Assembly: GCA_017440925.1 (NCBI GenBank)
Contig: JAFSAP010000020.1
Coordinates: 1-34,399 of the forward strand
Source: Oscillospiraceae bacterium
Lineage (GTDB): Bacteria; Bacillota; Clostridia; Oscillospirales; Oscillospiraceae
Direction: 5' to 3'
DNA length: 34,399 bases
In this document: piece after piece, positions 7,190-14,362 of the stretch
How positions within the stretch are numbered: position 1 is the stretch's first letter
How the letters are laid out: every line of letters starts with the position of its first letter
Notes under the pieces: model-generated
The model's input: only the letters and a program-made list of their open reading frames with translations
The model's database searches: none
Told to the model about the DNA's origin: nothing
Translations under genes and position numbers: made by a program

Positions 7190-9694
7190 GTGAAGATCAG
7201 ATTCAATGTGACCGGAATGACCTGTGCAGCCTGTTCTGCCCGGGTTGAAAAAGTTACAAAGGCTGTTCCTGGTGTGGAAACTGCAGAAGTGAACCTGTTG
7301 GCAGGCACTATGCAGGTGGAGGCTGCATCTGAAGAGACTGCCGCTGCCATCATCCAGGCGGTTCAGAAGGCGGGCTATGGTGCCAGTGTTCCCGGGGAGA
7401 AAAAAGCCGAAAAGAAAGCCGAAAAAAATCCGGCAGAGGATGTCATGAAGGAAATGAAGAAACGGATCATCGGTTCCTTTGCCTGCCTGATCGTGCTGAT
7501 GTATTTTACCATGGGTCACATGGTGGGACTGCCGGAACCGCATTGGTATCACGGTTTGGAAAATGCGCTGGTTGCAGCGCTGGTACAGTTCTTTCTGACG
7601 CTGCCCCCGGTCTACTTAAACCGGGTATACTACAGCCGCGGTCTGAAGGCTCTGTGGAATAAAGCACCCAATATGGATTCTCTCATTGCGGTGGGCTCCA
7701 TTGCTTCTCTTGCCTATGGCGTAGTGGCTCTGTTCCGCATGGCCTATGGCATGGGCCATGGAAACTGGGAGCTTGTGCAGATGTATCGGGAAAACCTGTA
7801 CTTCGAGTCTGCAGCTATGATCCTGACCCTGATTACATTGGGTAAATTCCTGGAGACCCGAGCCAAGGGGAGAACCGGAGATGCCATCCGTGCATTGATG
7901 GACTTGAGTCCCAAAACGGCATTTGTCCGCCGGAATAACGAGGTTTCTGAGATCCCTGTGGAGGAAGTGCAGGTAGGTGATACCGTTATTGTCCGTTCCG
8001 GCGGTGCTATCCCGGTGGATGGCACGGTAACGGAAGGCCGGGCCTCGGTTGACCAAAGTGCCCTTACCGGCGAAAGCGTACCGGTGGAAAAACTTCCCGG
8101 CGATACTGTGGCGGCTGCCACCATCAATACAGAAGGTTATCTGGAATTCCGTGCAGACAAGATCGGTGAAGACACCACCCTTGCCCAGGTCATCCGCATG
8201 GTGGAGGAGGCAGGCGGTTCCAAAGCCCCCATTGCCCGTCTGGCAGATAAAATTGCAGGCATATTTGTTCCTGTGGTTATGGTCATTTCTGCCGGTACTT
8301 TCCTTGTCTGGATGCTGGCGGGCTATGGTTTGGAGTTTGCACTGAACTGCGCTATCTCCGTGCTGGTTATTTCCTGCCCCTGTGCATTGGGCCTGGCAAC
8401 CCCGGTTGCCATTATGGTGGGCACAGGACGGGGGGCCCAGATGGGCGTTCTGTTCAAAAACGCCCAGGCGCTGGAGAATCTGCACCACATCGATACTGTG
8501 GTTCTGGACAAAACAGGAACCCTTACCACCGGCAAGCCGGAGGTTACGGACATTCTTCCCGGCAGTGTCAGCGAAGCGAAGTTAATGCAGATCGCCAGTG
8601 CTCTGGAAAGCCGGTCTGAGCATCCCTTTGCCAAGGCGATCCTGAAAAAAATGGGTAAAAACCGGTATCCTGTTGCTGCGGATTTTGAAACACTGCCTGG
8701 ACGGGGTGTTGCGGCAACTGTGGGCGGTATCCGCTACTATGGCGGCAATGACCGGTTGATGATGGAACTGGGCATTTCAATTCCGGACCTTTCCGGGTTG
8801 GGCAGCCAGGGCAAAACACCGCTGCACTTTGCATCGGAAAAAGGAGAATATCTGGGTACCATCGCAGCTGCCGATGTTCTGAAGGCAGATTCCGTGGCAG
8901 CCATCCGGGCAATGCAGGAATTGGGACTTGACGTTGTGATGCTGACAGGCGATAATAAGATCACAGCGAAGGCTATTGCAGCCAATGCCGGCATCACCCA
9001 TGTGATTTCCGATGTGCTGCCTGCAGACAAAGCCGGTGCCATTCAGAACCTCCAGTCCCAGGGCCACAAAGTCCTTATGGTGGGAGATGGTATCAACGAT
9101 GCCCCTGCCTTAGTAATGGCGGATGTGGGTATGGCCATTGGCGCGGGTACGGACATTGCCATGGAATCTGCGGATATTGTTTTGATGAACAGCTCCCTGG
9201 CTGCCGTCAGTGGCGCTGTGGAACTGAGCAAAGCAACCATTCGTAATATCCGGGAGAACCTGTTCTGGGCATTTTTCTATAATACCCTGGGTATTCCTGT
9301 GGCTGCGGGTGTTCTGTTTATTCCCTTTGGCCTGCAGCTGAGCCCCATGCTGGGCGCTGCCGCCATGAGCTTGAGCAGCGTGTTTGTTGTGACCAATGCC
9401 CTGCGGCTACGGTTCTTCAAGCCGAAAACCACCCCTGTCTTTGCACAGGTGGAAGACAATACTACAGAAGAAACAATTTATGAGGAGGAACCCGTAATGG
9501 AAACTGTGATCAGAGTAAATGGTATGATGTGCAAGCACTGCAAGGCAACGGTAGAGCGGGTCTGCAAGGCCGTTCCCGGTGTTCTCGATGCCGTTGTGGA
9601 TCTGGAGGCAAAGACTGTCACGGTTACAGGTGAGGCTGATCTGGCAGCACTGAAGCAGGCGATCATTGCAGAAGATTTTGAAGTTGTGGGGTAA
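7190..9694 (+). CDS. copA: Copper-translocating P-type (P1B) ATPase with metal-binding domains at both ends
   Basis: This is a heavy-metal ATPase that exports Cu(I) from the cytoplasm. In order: N-terminal HMA domain with MTCAAC (Cys12, Cys15); a Lys-rich linker; membrane helices; the actuator TGES near residue 293; CPC (about 395) in the ion-path helix; DKTGTLT (about 440); the SEHPFAKAI nucleotide-binding motif; GDGINDAPA (about 632); two last helices; then a second HMA domain with MMCKHC (Cys781, Cys784). The CPC motif and C-terminal helices indicate Cu(I) specificity. The start is GTG at 7190 with GGGGGAA just upstream. An ATG overlapping it by two bases is out of frame and immediately closed. 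A C-terminal HMA is less common than N-terminal ones; it has an internal ribosome-binding-site-like sequence (separate entry). The stop overlaps the next start (TAATG). Confidence 0.96.
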   Translation: MKIRFNVTGMTCAACSARVEKVTKAVPGVETAEVNLLAGTMQVEAASEETAAAIIQAVQKAGYGASVPGEKKAEKKAEKNPAEDVMKEMKKRIIGSFACLIVLMYFTMGHMVGLPEPHWYHGLENALVAALVQFFLTLPPVYLNRVYYSRGLKALWNKAPNMDSLIAVGSIASLAYGVVALFRMAYGMGHGNWELVQMYRENLYFESAAMILTLITLGKFLETRAKGRTGDAIRALMDLSPKTAFVRRNNEVSEIPVEEVQVGDTVIVRSGGAIPVDGTVTEGRASVDQSALTGESVPVEKLPGDTVAAATINTEGYLEFRADKIGEDTTLAQVIRMVEEAGGSKAPIARLADKIAGIFVPVVMVISAGTFLVWMLAGYGLEFALNCAISVLVISCPCALGLATPVAIMVGTGRGAQMGVLFKNAQALENLHHIDTVVLDKTGTLTTGKPEVTDILPGSVSEAKLMQIASALESRSEHPFAKAILKKMGKNRYPVAADFETLPGRGVAATVGGIRYYGGNDRLMMELGISIPDLSGLGSQGKTPLHFASEKGEYLGTIAAADVLKADSVAAIRAMQELGLDVVMLTGDNKITAKAIAANAGITHVISDVLPADKAGAIQNLQSQGHKVLMVGDGINDAPALVMADVGMAIGAGTDIAMESADIVLMNSSLAAVSGAVELSKATIRNIRENLFWAFFYNTLGIPVAAGVLFIPFGLQLSPMLGAAAMSLSSVFVVTNALRLRFFKPKTTPVFAQVEDNTTEETIYEEEPVMETVIRVNGMMCKHCKATVERVCKAVPGVLDAVVDLEAKTVTVTGEADLAALKQAIIAEDFEVVG
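9482..9499 (+). promoter_or_regulatory. In-frame internal ribosome binding site and ATG before the C-terminal HMA domain of copA
   Basis: GAGGAGG (9482-9488) lies 8 bases before an in-frame ATG at 9497. Initiation there would give a free-standing 65-residue HMA protein ending at 9694, the size and motif (MxCxxC) of the copper chaperone CopZ. The same bases also encode a Glu-Glu-Glu linker, so the match may be incidental. Confidence 0.4.
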
Positions 9695-10617
9695 TGACCA
9701 TGCGAAACGATTTCTGGTATGATTCCTGTGGTGCAGGAAGAATTCACTATTGCAAGTGGTCGCCCGAGGGCCAGCCCAAGGCAGTTGTACAGATCGTTCA
9801 TGGTATTGCGGAGTTTGCAGAGCGGTATGATACCTTTGCGGAATACCTGACCTCTCTGGGCTATGTGGTGGTGGCGGAGGACCATATGGGCCATGGCCAG
9901 TCCATCAACGGCGACGGTATTCAGGGCTATTTCCACGGCGGCTGGTTCAATGCCGTGGCGGATACCTACAAACTGCTGCAGGATACCATGGCAGAATATC
10001 CTGGCCTGCCCTATATCCTGTTCGGTCATTCCATGGGCTCCTTCATGGCCAGAACGATTCTGTGCAAGTATCCGGATTCCGGTATTTCCGGCGCTGTGAT
10101 CTGCGGCACCGGCTGGCAGCCCCATTTTGCATTGCCGGCCCTGCTGAAGGTTGTGGAAGGCATCTGCCGAAAGACAGGTGAGACCAAACCTAACGAGCAG
10201 CTTCAGGGTATGGTATTCGGCAGCTATAACAAGAAGGTAGAGCATCCCCGTACTCCCTACGACTGGCTGACCCGGGATGCTAAGATCGTGGATGAATATA
10301 TTGCCCATCCGCTTTGCGGCTTCACAGCCAGCTGTGGCCTGCTGCGGGATATGATGAGTGGTATTTACTATATCCAGCAGAGCAGCAACCTGCAGAAGAT
10401 GAAAAAGGATCTGCCTGTATTCTTCATTGCCGGCGGTGATGATCCTGTGGGGCCCTATGGCAAGGGTGTCCATAAAGCTGCAGATGCGTTCCGTAAGGTA
10501 GGTATGCAGGATGTCAGCGTGAAGATTTATCCCCTCTGCCGCCATGAGATCCTCAATGAGATCAATAAGGAAGATGTCTTTGCGGATGTGTCTGCCTGGA
10601 TCGAAAGTAAGATTTAG
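9694..10617 (+). CDS. Alpha/beta hydrolase of the S33 / monoacylglycerol lipase-like family
   Basis: The 307-residue cytoplasmic alpha/beta hydrolase has the oxyanion HG in IVHGIAEFAERY, the nucleophile elbow GHSMGS (Ser113), the acid region FIAGGDDPVG, and the catalytic His in LCRHEILNE. The family (Hydrolase_4) covers lysophospholipases and monoacylglycerol lipases; the actual substrate is unknown. There is no signal peptide. Its start ATG overlaps the copA stop; a second ATG at 9700 is an alternative start. A paralogue of the same length lies at 21583-22509, just beyond the repeat array. Confidence 0.92.
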   Translation: MTMRNDFWYDSCGAGRIHYCKWSPEGQPKAVVQIVHGIAEFAERYDTFAEYLTSLGYVVVAEDHMGHGQSINGDGIQGYFHGGWFNAVADTYKLLQDTMAEYPGLPYILFGHSMGSFMARTILCKYPDSGISGAVICGTGWQPHFALPALLKVVEGICRKTGETKPNEQLQGMVFGSYNKKVEHPRTPYDWLTRDAKIVDEYIAHPLCGFTASCGLLRDMMSGIYYIQQSSNLQKMKKDLPVFFIAGGDDPVGPYGKGVHKAADAFRKVGMQDVSVKIYPLCRHEILNEINKEDVFADVSAWIESKI

Positions 10618-10692
10618 AACTGAATAAGTCCGTTTTATTGGACTTTGCACATTGTACAATATGGTCACAAAGCAAAAGAAAGGCTGATGACC

Positions 10693-10821
10693 ATGTACGA
10701 TATGCGTTATGTCCGCGGACACATTCAGGTGTATGATTTTTATGGCAATTTTCTGTTTTCGGCAGATACCGAACAGGAAGCCAGAGAGGAACTGCGTGAC
10801 TATGAGGAATTTGCGGCTTGA
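10693..10821 (+). CDS. Conserved small protein, 42 residues, overlapping truA
   Basis: The ORF encodes MYDMRYVRGHIQVYDFYGNF continuing to LFSADTEQEAREEL. The pattern of a short beta-hairpin followed by FSADT and an acidic helix resembles small uncharacterised proteins I have seen in other Clostridia, but I cannot name a family. An AAAGG sequence sits about 10 bases upstream. It overlaps the truA start by 20 bases in another frame, suggesting coupled translation. A weak promoter (TTGGAC at 10638, TATGGT at 10660) lies ahead. The function is unknown. Confidence 0.65.
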   Translation: MYDMRYVRGHIQVYDFYGNFLFSADTEQEAREELRDYEEFAA

Positions 10822-11536
10822 TATCTGCTATGACGGTACCCGTTACCGGGGCTGGCAGCGGCTTCCCGGAAGAGATGATACCATCCAGGGTAAGCTGGAA
10901 ACGGCTTTGTCCCGGATCCTGGGGGAATCCATTGAAGTCAGCGGCAGCGGAAGAACCGATGCCGGTGTCCATGCAAAAGGGCAGGTGGCAAATTTCCATT
11001 GTGAAAGCACTATGCCGGCATTGGAGATCCTGGAAAATCTGCGTAAATATCTTCCGGAGGATATCGGTATCTATGGCTGCAAGGAGGTATCGCCCCGGTT
11101 TCATGCCCGGCTGAATGCCAAGGAAAAGACTTACTGCTATCGGATCTGGAACAGCGAAAGCCCCTGTGTTTTTGACCGCCGTTTTGTGGCGGTGATGCCG
11201 GAAGCGCTGGATATTTCCGCCATGGAGCGTTCGGCGCAGTTCCTGCTGGGAGAGCATGATTTTTCCGCTTTCTGCGGCAATGCCAAAATGAAAAAATCCA
11301 CAGTTCGCTTTATCCGCTGCCTGGAGATTTCTCGGCAGGGAGAGGAGATCCACATCACCGTTACGGGGAACGGATTTCTGTATAACATGGTGCGGATCCT
11401 GGTGGGCACACTGGTGGAAGTGGGCAGGGGAGAGCGCCGCGCTGACAGTATTCCGGATCTTTTTGGTGGAAAACGGGCTGAGGCAGGCTTTCTGGCACCC
11501 CCACAGGGACTGTGCCTACAGGAGGTATATTATTGA
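10802..11536 (+). CDS. truA: tRNA pseudouridine(38-40) synthase TruA
   Basis: TruA isomerises uridines 38-40 in the anticodon arm. The 244 residues begin MRNLRLDICYDGTRYRGWQRLP. The catalytic motif GRTDAGVHA contains the essential Asp. Later blocks include FHARLNAKEKTY and the C-terminal NGFLYNMVRILVGTLVEVG. The ATG at 10802 is chosen because it gives the canonical TruA N-terminus; an in-frame ATG at 10709 would add residues from the preceding small ORF in the wrong frame. It overlaps the next gene by 4 bases. Confidence 0.97.
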   Translation: MRNLRLDICYDGTRYRGWQRLPGRDDTIQGKLETALSRILGESIEVSGSGRTDAGVHAKGQVANFHCESTMPALEILENLRKYLPEDIGIYGCKEVSPRFHARLNAKEKTYCYRIWNSESPCVFDRRFVAVMPEALDISAMERSAQFLLGEHDFSAFCGNAKMKKSTVRFIRCLEISRQGEEIHITVTGNGFLYNMVRILVGTLVEVGRGERRADSIPDLFGGKRAEAGFLAPPQGLCLQEVYY

Positions 11537-11874
11537 ACATTCAGATTTTTGGGAAGAACAAGTGCTTTGATACCAAAAAAGCAGAGCGGTATTTTAAGGA
11601 ACGACGCATCAAATTCCAATCCATCGACCTGAAACGCTATGGCATGTCCGGCAAGGAATTTGACAGTGTCCTGCGGGCGGTGGGCGGTATCGACAACCTC
11701 ATCGACTGGGACAGCAAAGCACCGGAAATTACATTGATGAAGTATATGGACGATAAGCGCGCCAAAGAGGATAAGGTTTTTGACGATCCCACGCTTATGA
11801 AAACCCCCATTGTCCGCAATGGCAAGCAAGCCACGGCAGGCTATTGCCCGGAAGTATGGGAAACCTGGGAATAA
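11533..11874 (+). CDS. ArsC/Spx-like thioredoxin-fold protein with TTG start
   Basis: This 113-residue protein is of the arsenate reductase (ArsC)/Spx/YffB family. The N-terminal strand and active-site Cys are in IQIFGKNKCFDTKKAERYF, followed by DLKRYGMSGKEF, and the cis-proline block KTPIVRNGKQATAGYCPEVW. The single Cys followed by FDT lacks the CxxC of Spx, so it is more like the ArsC-family reductases of unknown substrate. The start is TTG at 11533, overlapping the truA stop (TTGA), with GGAGG at 11521-11525, 7 bases upstream. A perfect terminator follows. Confidence 0.88.
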   Translation: MNIQIFGKNKCFDTKKAERYFKERRIKFQSIDLKRYGMSGKEFDSVLRAVGGIDNLIDWDSKAPEITLMKYMDDKRAKEDKVFDDPTLMKTPIVRNGKQATAGYCPEVWETWE

Positions 11875-11892
11875 CTGCATAATTGACCCGGC

Positions 11893-11926
11893 AAAAGCAG
11901 TTCCTTAAAAAAGGAACTGCTTTTTT
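11893..11926 (+). terminator. Strong intrinsic terminator after the ArsC-like gene
   Basis: AAAAGCAGTTCCTT and AAGGAACTGCTTTT form a 14-bp stem ending in a T run. It closes the unit running from copA or the 10693 ORF. Confidence 0.9.
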
Positions 11927-11959
11927 ACCGAAAAACAGGTGGTAAATGAAAGATTTTAC

Positions 11960-11988
11960 TTGAAGTCCTGCAAAAAAGATGGTATGCT
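11960..11988 (+). promoter_or_regulatory. Promoter of the aminotransferase gene
   Basis: TTGAAG (11960-11965) and TATGCT (11983-11988) have 17-base spacing. The leader of about 60 bases holds a small hairpin, GGCAGC/GCTGCC at 12029-12043, ending just before the ribosome binding site. Confidence 0.6.
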
Positions 11989-12056
11989 AGGAGGAAATTA
12001 TACTACCACGTAAAAGAAATATCAGTCAGGCAGCAATGCTGCCGAGGGAGGTAATC

Positions 12057-13280
12057 ATGCAGATTTCCATCAATGCAAACCGCTGTGAGCCTTCTCCCAT
12101 GCGGAAATTCCACCCCTATGCTCTGGAAGCAGAAAAGGCAGGAAAGAAAATCTATCATCTGAACATCGGCCAGCCGGATCTTCCCACCCCTCCGGCGTAC
12201 TATGAGGCGGTGCGTCAGTTTGGCGAAAAGACCCTGGGCTACGATGCTTCTCCCGGTAACCCTTTGCTGATCGAGGCAGTGCGCAATTATTATAAGCAGC
12301 TGAATGTCAACCTGAAGCCGGAGGATATCCTGATCACCACCGGCGGCAGCGAGGCTCTGCTTCTGACCTTTTTGAGTATTCTGGATCCCTACACAGAGGT
12401 CATCATTCCCGAACCCTACTATCCTAACTATACCACCTTCGTCCACGCTGCCGGTGGTGTTATCCGTGCACTGCCCACCAATCCCTGGGAAGGTTACCGC
12501 TATGCCAGCCGTGACCGGATCGAAAGTCTCATCACCAAAAACACCCGGGCCATTATGATCACCAATCCCGGCAACCCCACTGGTGTTGTGCTGAGCAACG
12601 AGGAAATGCGGATGATTGCAGACGTTGCCAAGGAGCATGACCTGTTCCTGATCTGCGATGAAGTGTACCGGGAATTCTGCTATGACGATAAGTTTGGTGT
12701 TCCCACCATGGCTCACTTCCGGGATATCGATGAGAACCTGATTATCATTGACTCTGTTTCCAAGCGCTTCTCCGCCTGTGGCGCCCGTGTTGGCTGCGTC
12801 GTCACCCGGAATAAAGATCTCCAGGCAGCGCTGCTGAAGTTCTGTCAGTCCCGCCTGTCTGTTGCAACCATTGACCAGATAGGTGCAGCAGCGCTTTACA
12901 GCGTCGACCATGAATTCTTCCGGATCTCGAAGGAAGAATACCGCCGCCGCCGGGATACGGTGGTTTCGAAACTGCGCCAGATTCCTGGCGTGGTGGTGGA
13001 AGAGCCTATGGGTGCTTTCTACGTTATGGCAAGCCTGCCGGTGGATGACACGGATAAGTTCCAGTACTGGCTTCTGGAGCGCTTCTCTGACCGGGGCGAT
13101 ACGGTCATGTTTGCCCCTGGTGCCCCCTTCTATGAAACCCCTGGCAAGGGCATCAACGAAGTGCGTATTGCCTATGTTTTGAACCAACAGGATCTGGAGC
13201 GGGCCATGGATGTTTTGGCCAAGGGCATTTCCTTGTATCAGCGACAGGTTATGAAGGTCAAGGCACATACAGTGGAATAA
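12057..13280 (+). CDS. Class I/II pyridoxal-phosphate aminotransferase
   Basis: The 407-residue fold-type I aminotransferase has LNIGQPDLPTPP at the N-terminus, the GGSEAL loop, TNPGNPTGVVLSNEE, ICDEVYREF, and the Schiff-base lysine in SVSKRFSACGAR (Lys236), with a late Arg in NEVRIAYV for the substrate carboxylate. This pattern fits the aspartate/aromatic aminotransferase group; the exact amino acid pair cannot be told. The ATG at 12057 has GAGGGAGG at 12044-12051. It stands alone between a promoter and a terminator. Confidence 0.94.
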   Translation: MQISINANRCEPSPMRKFHPYALEAEKAGKKIYHLNIGQPDLPTPPAYYEAVRQFGEKTLGYDASPGNPLLIEAVRNYYKQLNVNLKPEDILITTGGSEALLLTFLSILDPYTEVIIPEPYYPNYTTFVHAAGGVIRALPTNPWEGYRYASRDRIESLITKNTRAIMITNPGNPTGVVLSNEEMRMIADVAKEHDLFLICDEVYREFCYDDKFGVPTMAHFRDIDENLIIIDSVSKRFSACGARVGCVVTRNKDLQAALLKFCQSRLSVATIDQIGAAALYSVDHEFFRISKEEYRRRRDTVVSKLRQIPGVVVEEPMGAFYVMASLPVDDTDKFQYWLLERFSDRGDTVMFAPGAPFYETPGKGINEVRIAYVLNQQDLERAMDVLAKGISLYQRQVMKVKAHTVE

Positions 13281-13289
13281 ATTTACGGG

Positions 13290-13326
13290 AAACGGGATGC
13301 TTTCTGGCATCTCGTTTTCATTTTTC
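13290..13326 (+). terminator. Intrinsic terminator after the aminotransferase gene
   Basis: AAACGGGATGC and GCATCTCGTTT pair with one G-T, followed by TTCATTTTT. Confidence 0.75.
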
Positions 13327-13404
13327 GCCAACCCCCTTTCGGCAGGATTCCGAAACCGCCTGTGTGTATACTGAACAGGTAATTTACCAAGGGGGAGTGG
13401 GGAA

Positions 13405-13968
13405 ATGTTTCGAAAAATCATCTGCATTTTGTCCGCAGCGGGGATGCTTTTTGTGTTTCCTTTTCCGGTGCATGCAGCTGACCTGAGGGGATCTATTCGG
13501 GTGGTTCCGGACTGGGCGGGAAACCGTATTATGGCTGGAGAGGTAGCATTGTACCGGATCGGTGATTCACTGGGGGAAAGCTACCGGATCACAGACGGAC
13601 TGGCAAATTGGATTGTAGGCAGGCAGGAGGTGCTTTCGGACGAGTTTTTACCATGGGCAGTGCAGCAACCCTGGGAGAACGGTAGGATCCTAACCATAAC
13701 GGATGAGCAGGGGGCGTTCTTTTCAGACCTTGAAGAAGGTCTATATTTAGTGGTGCAGACGCTGCCGGCATCCGGTTTTTCGGGGTTTGCACCGTTTCTG
13801 ATCACACTGCCTGCGGAAACCGGTATGGATATTACGGTAAATCCTCAAATCCTTCTGCTGTCTGAAGCTCCCAGAACCGGAGATTATCCGGCACCGATCT
13901 TTGCGGCTATGGTGCTGAGCCTTGGTGCAGTTATTCTCATGGTGCTTACGGAAAACCGAAGGAAGTGA
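13405..13968 (+). CDS. Secreted surface protein with LPXTG-like C-terminal sorting signal
   Basis: It has 187 residues. The N-terminal signal peptide (MFRKIICILSAAGMLFVF... to VHAAD, cleavage near residue 25) is followed by about 120 residues rich in predicted strands (GEVALYRIGD..., LEEGLYLVVQTLP), resembling the Cna-B/SpaA-type pilin fold. APRTGDYP near residue 155 is an LPXTG variant (A for L), followed by a hydrophobic segment and a basic ENRRK tail, the order of a sortase signal. I infer sortase anchoring to the cell wall; no sortase is in the window. The GGGGGAGTGGGG just ahead of the ATG is the ribosome binding site. Confidence 0.7.
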   Translation: MFRKIICILSAAGMLFVFPFPVHAADLRGSIRVVPDWAGNRIMAGEVALYRIGDSLGESYRITDGLANWIVGRQEVLSDEFLPWAVQQPWENGRILTITDEQGAFFSDLEEGLYLVVQTLPASGFSGFAPFLITLPAETGMDITVNPQILLLSEAPRTGDYPAPIFAAMVLSLGAVILMVLTENRRK

Positions 13969-13970
13969 AG

Positions 13971-14007
13971 AAAACCGGGCAGTTTTAGGAACTGTCCGGT
14001 TTCTTTT
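13971..14007 (+). terminator. Intrinsic terminator after the sortase-signal protein gene
   Basis: AACCGGGCAGTT and AACTGTCCGGTT form a 12-bp stem with a short loop, followed by TCTTTT. Confidence 0.85.
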
Positions 14008-14017
14008 GGAAAAAGTA

Positions 14018-14046
14018 TTGACAAATGCCTCCTGCAAGGTTATAAT
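14018..14046 (+). promoter_or_regulatory. Consensus promoter of tRNA-Leu
   Basis: TTGACA (14018-14023) and TATAAT (14041-14046) are both perfect consensus boxes at 17-base spacing. The tRNA begins 14 bases after the -10 box. Confidence 0.9.
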
Positions 14047-14060
14047 ATTCAAGCATGTTT

Positions 14061-14143
14061 GCGAGAGTGTTGGAATGGTAGACAAGCACGTTTGAGGTGC
14101 GTGTGGTTATGCCGTGTGGGTTCGAGTCCCATCTCTCGCACCA
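14061..14143 (+). tRNA. tRNA-Leu, anticodon GAG
   Basis: The acceptor strands GCGAGAG (14061-14067) and CTCTCGC (14133-14139) pair perfectly, with discriminator A and encoded CCA at 14141-14143. The D arm contains TGGTAGAC. The anticodon stem CACGT/GCGTG encloses the loop TTGAGGT, giving anticodon GAG (codons CUC/CUU). A long variable arm marks it as a class II tRNA. The T arm has GGTTCGAGTCCC. The 3' part of this gene (14123-14140) is repeated exactly at 14269 and 17886, marking it as an integration target. Confidence 0.95.
14123..14140 (+). repeat. 18-bp core in the tRNA-Leu 3' end (copy 1 of 3)
   Basis: CGAGTCCCATCTCTCGCA inside the tRNA gene is identical to 14269-14286 and 17886-17903. 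A tRNA 3' end duplicated downstream is the classic footprint of site-specific integration. I infer that this is the native attB-like copy. Confidence 0.8.
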
Positions 14144-14178
14144 AAAAAGAGGTCGTCCTGATGGACGGCCTCTTTTTT
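14144..14178 (+). terminator. Intrinsic terminator of tRNA-Leu
   Basis: It starts at the base after CCA: GAGGTCGTCC pairs with GGACGGCCTC (one G-T), flanked by A and T runs. The same arrangement, CTCGCACCA then terminator, recurs at 15860-15905 and 17729-17775. Confidence 0.9.
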
Positions 14179-14188
14179 GGTATGTGGG

Positions 14189-14286
14189 TGGGACTCGAAT
14201 AACTAAATGCAAGTGTCCGGTGGACACTTGCTCGATTCCGGCTCGACGGAATCGACACCATAGTGTAACGAGTCCCATCTCTCGCA
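14189..14286 (+). other. Cloverleaf-like structured element I ending in a tRNA 3' copy
   Basis: Outer stem TGGGACTCG (14189-14197) pairs with CGAGTCCCA (14269-14277). Inside are three hairpins: GCAAGTGTCC/GGACACTTGC with loop GGT (14209-14231), TCGATTCCG/CGGAATCGA (14232-14255), and a short ACAC/GTGT (14255-14266). It ends with the 18-bp tRNA copy 14269-14286. The same architecture occurs at 17785-17903 with different but still complementary stems, so the fold is conserved rather than the sequence. It may act as RNA or as folded single-stranded DNA (an attachment site). It matches no family I can name. Confidence 0.75.
14269..14286 (+). repeat. 18-bp tRNA-Leu 3' core (copy 2 of 3)
   Basis: Identical to 14123-14140, 146 bases downstream. 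It forms the 3' strand of the outer stem of structured element I. Confidence 0.8.
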
Positions 14287-14320
14287 TTCCGACATGTGAA
14301 TTAATTGTGAATTGTTGATA

Positions 14321-14346
14321 ATTGTTGCACGTTTATGTGCAACAAT
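14321..14346 (+). repeat. Perfect 10-bp inverted repeat upstream of the first DUF4417 gene
   Basis: ATTGTTGCAC, a 6-base loop, and GTGCAACAAT. It lies 42 bases before the annotated start of the first DUF4417 gene. An identical copy is 42 bases before the second (15920-15945). No T run follows, so it is more likely an operator, leader hairpin or recombination feature than a terminator. Confidence 0.75.
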
Positions 14347-14362
14347 ACCCTGATTTGAAGGT

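Noticed and set aside
10621-10692. A riboswitch or terminator before the small ORF at 10693
   Set aside because: Only a 6-bp AAGTCC/GGACTT hairpin without a T run is visible; too weak to call.
12003-13427. - strand ORF of 474 codons opposite the aminotransferase gene
   Set aside because: The + strand carries an intact aminotransferase with all motifs, promoter and terminator. The antisense frame shows no family pattern.
14097-14318. Short ORF over the tRNA-Leu 3' end and structured element I
   Set aside because: It translates tRNA, terminator hairpin and structured element sequence; no ribosome binding site.
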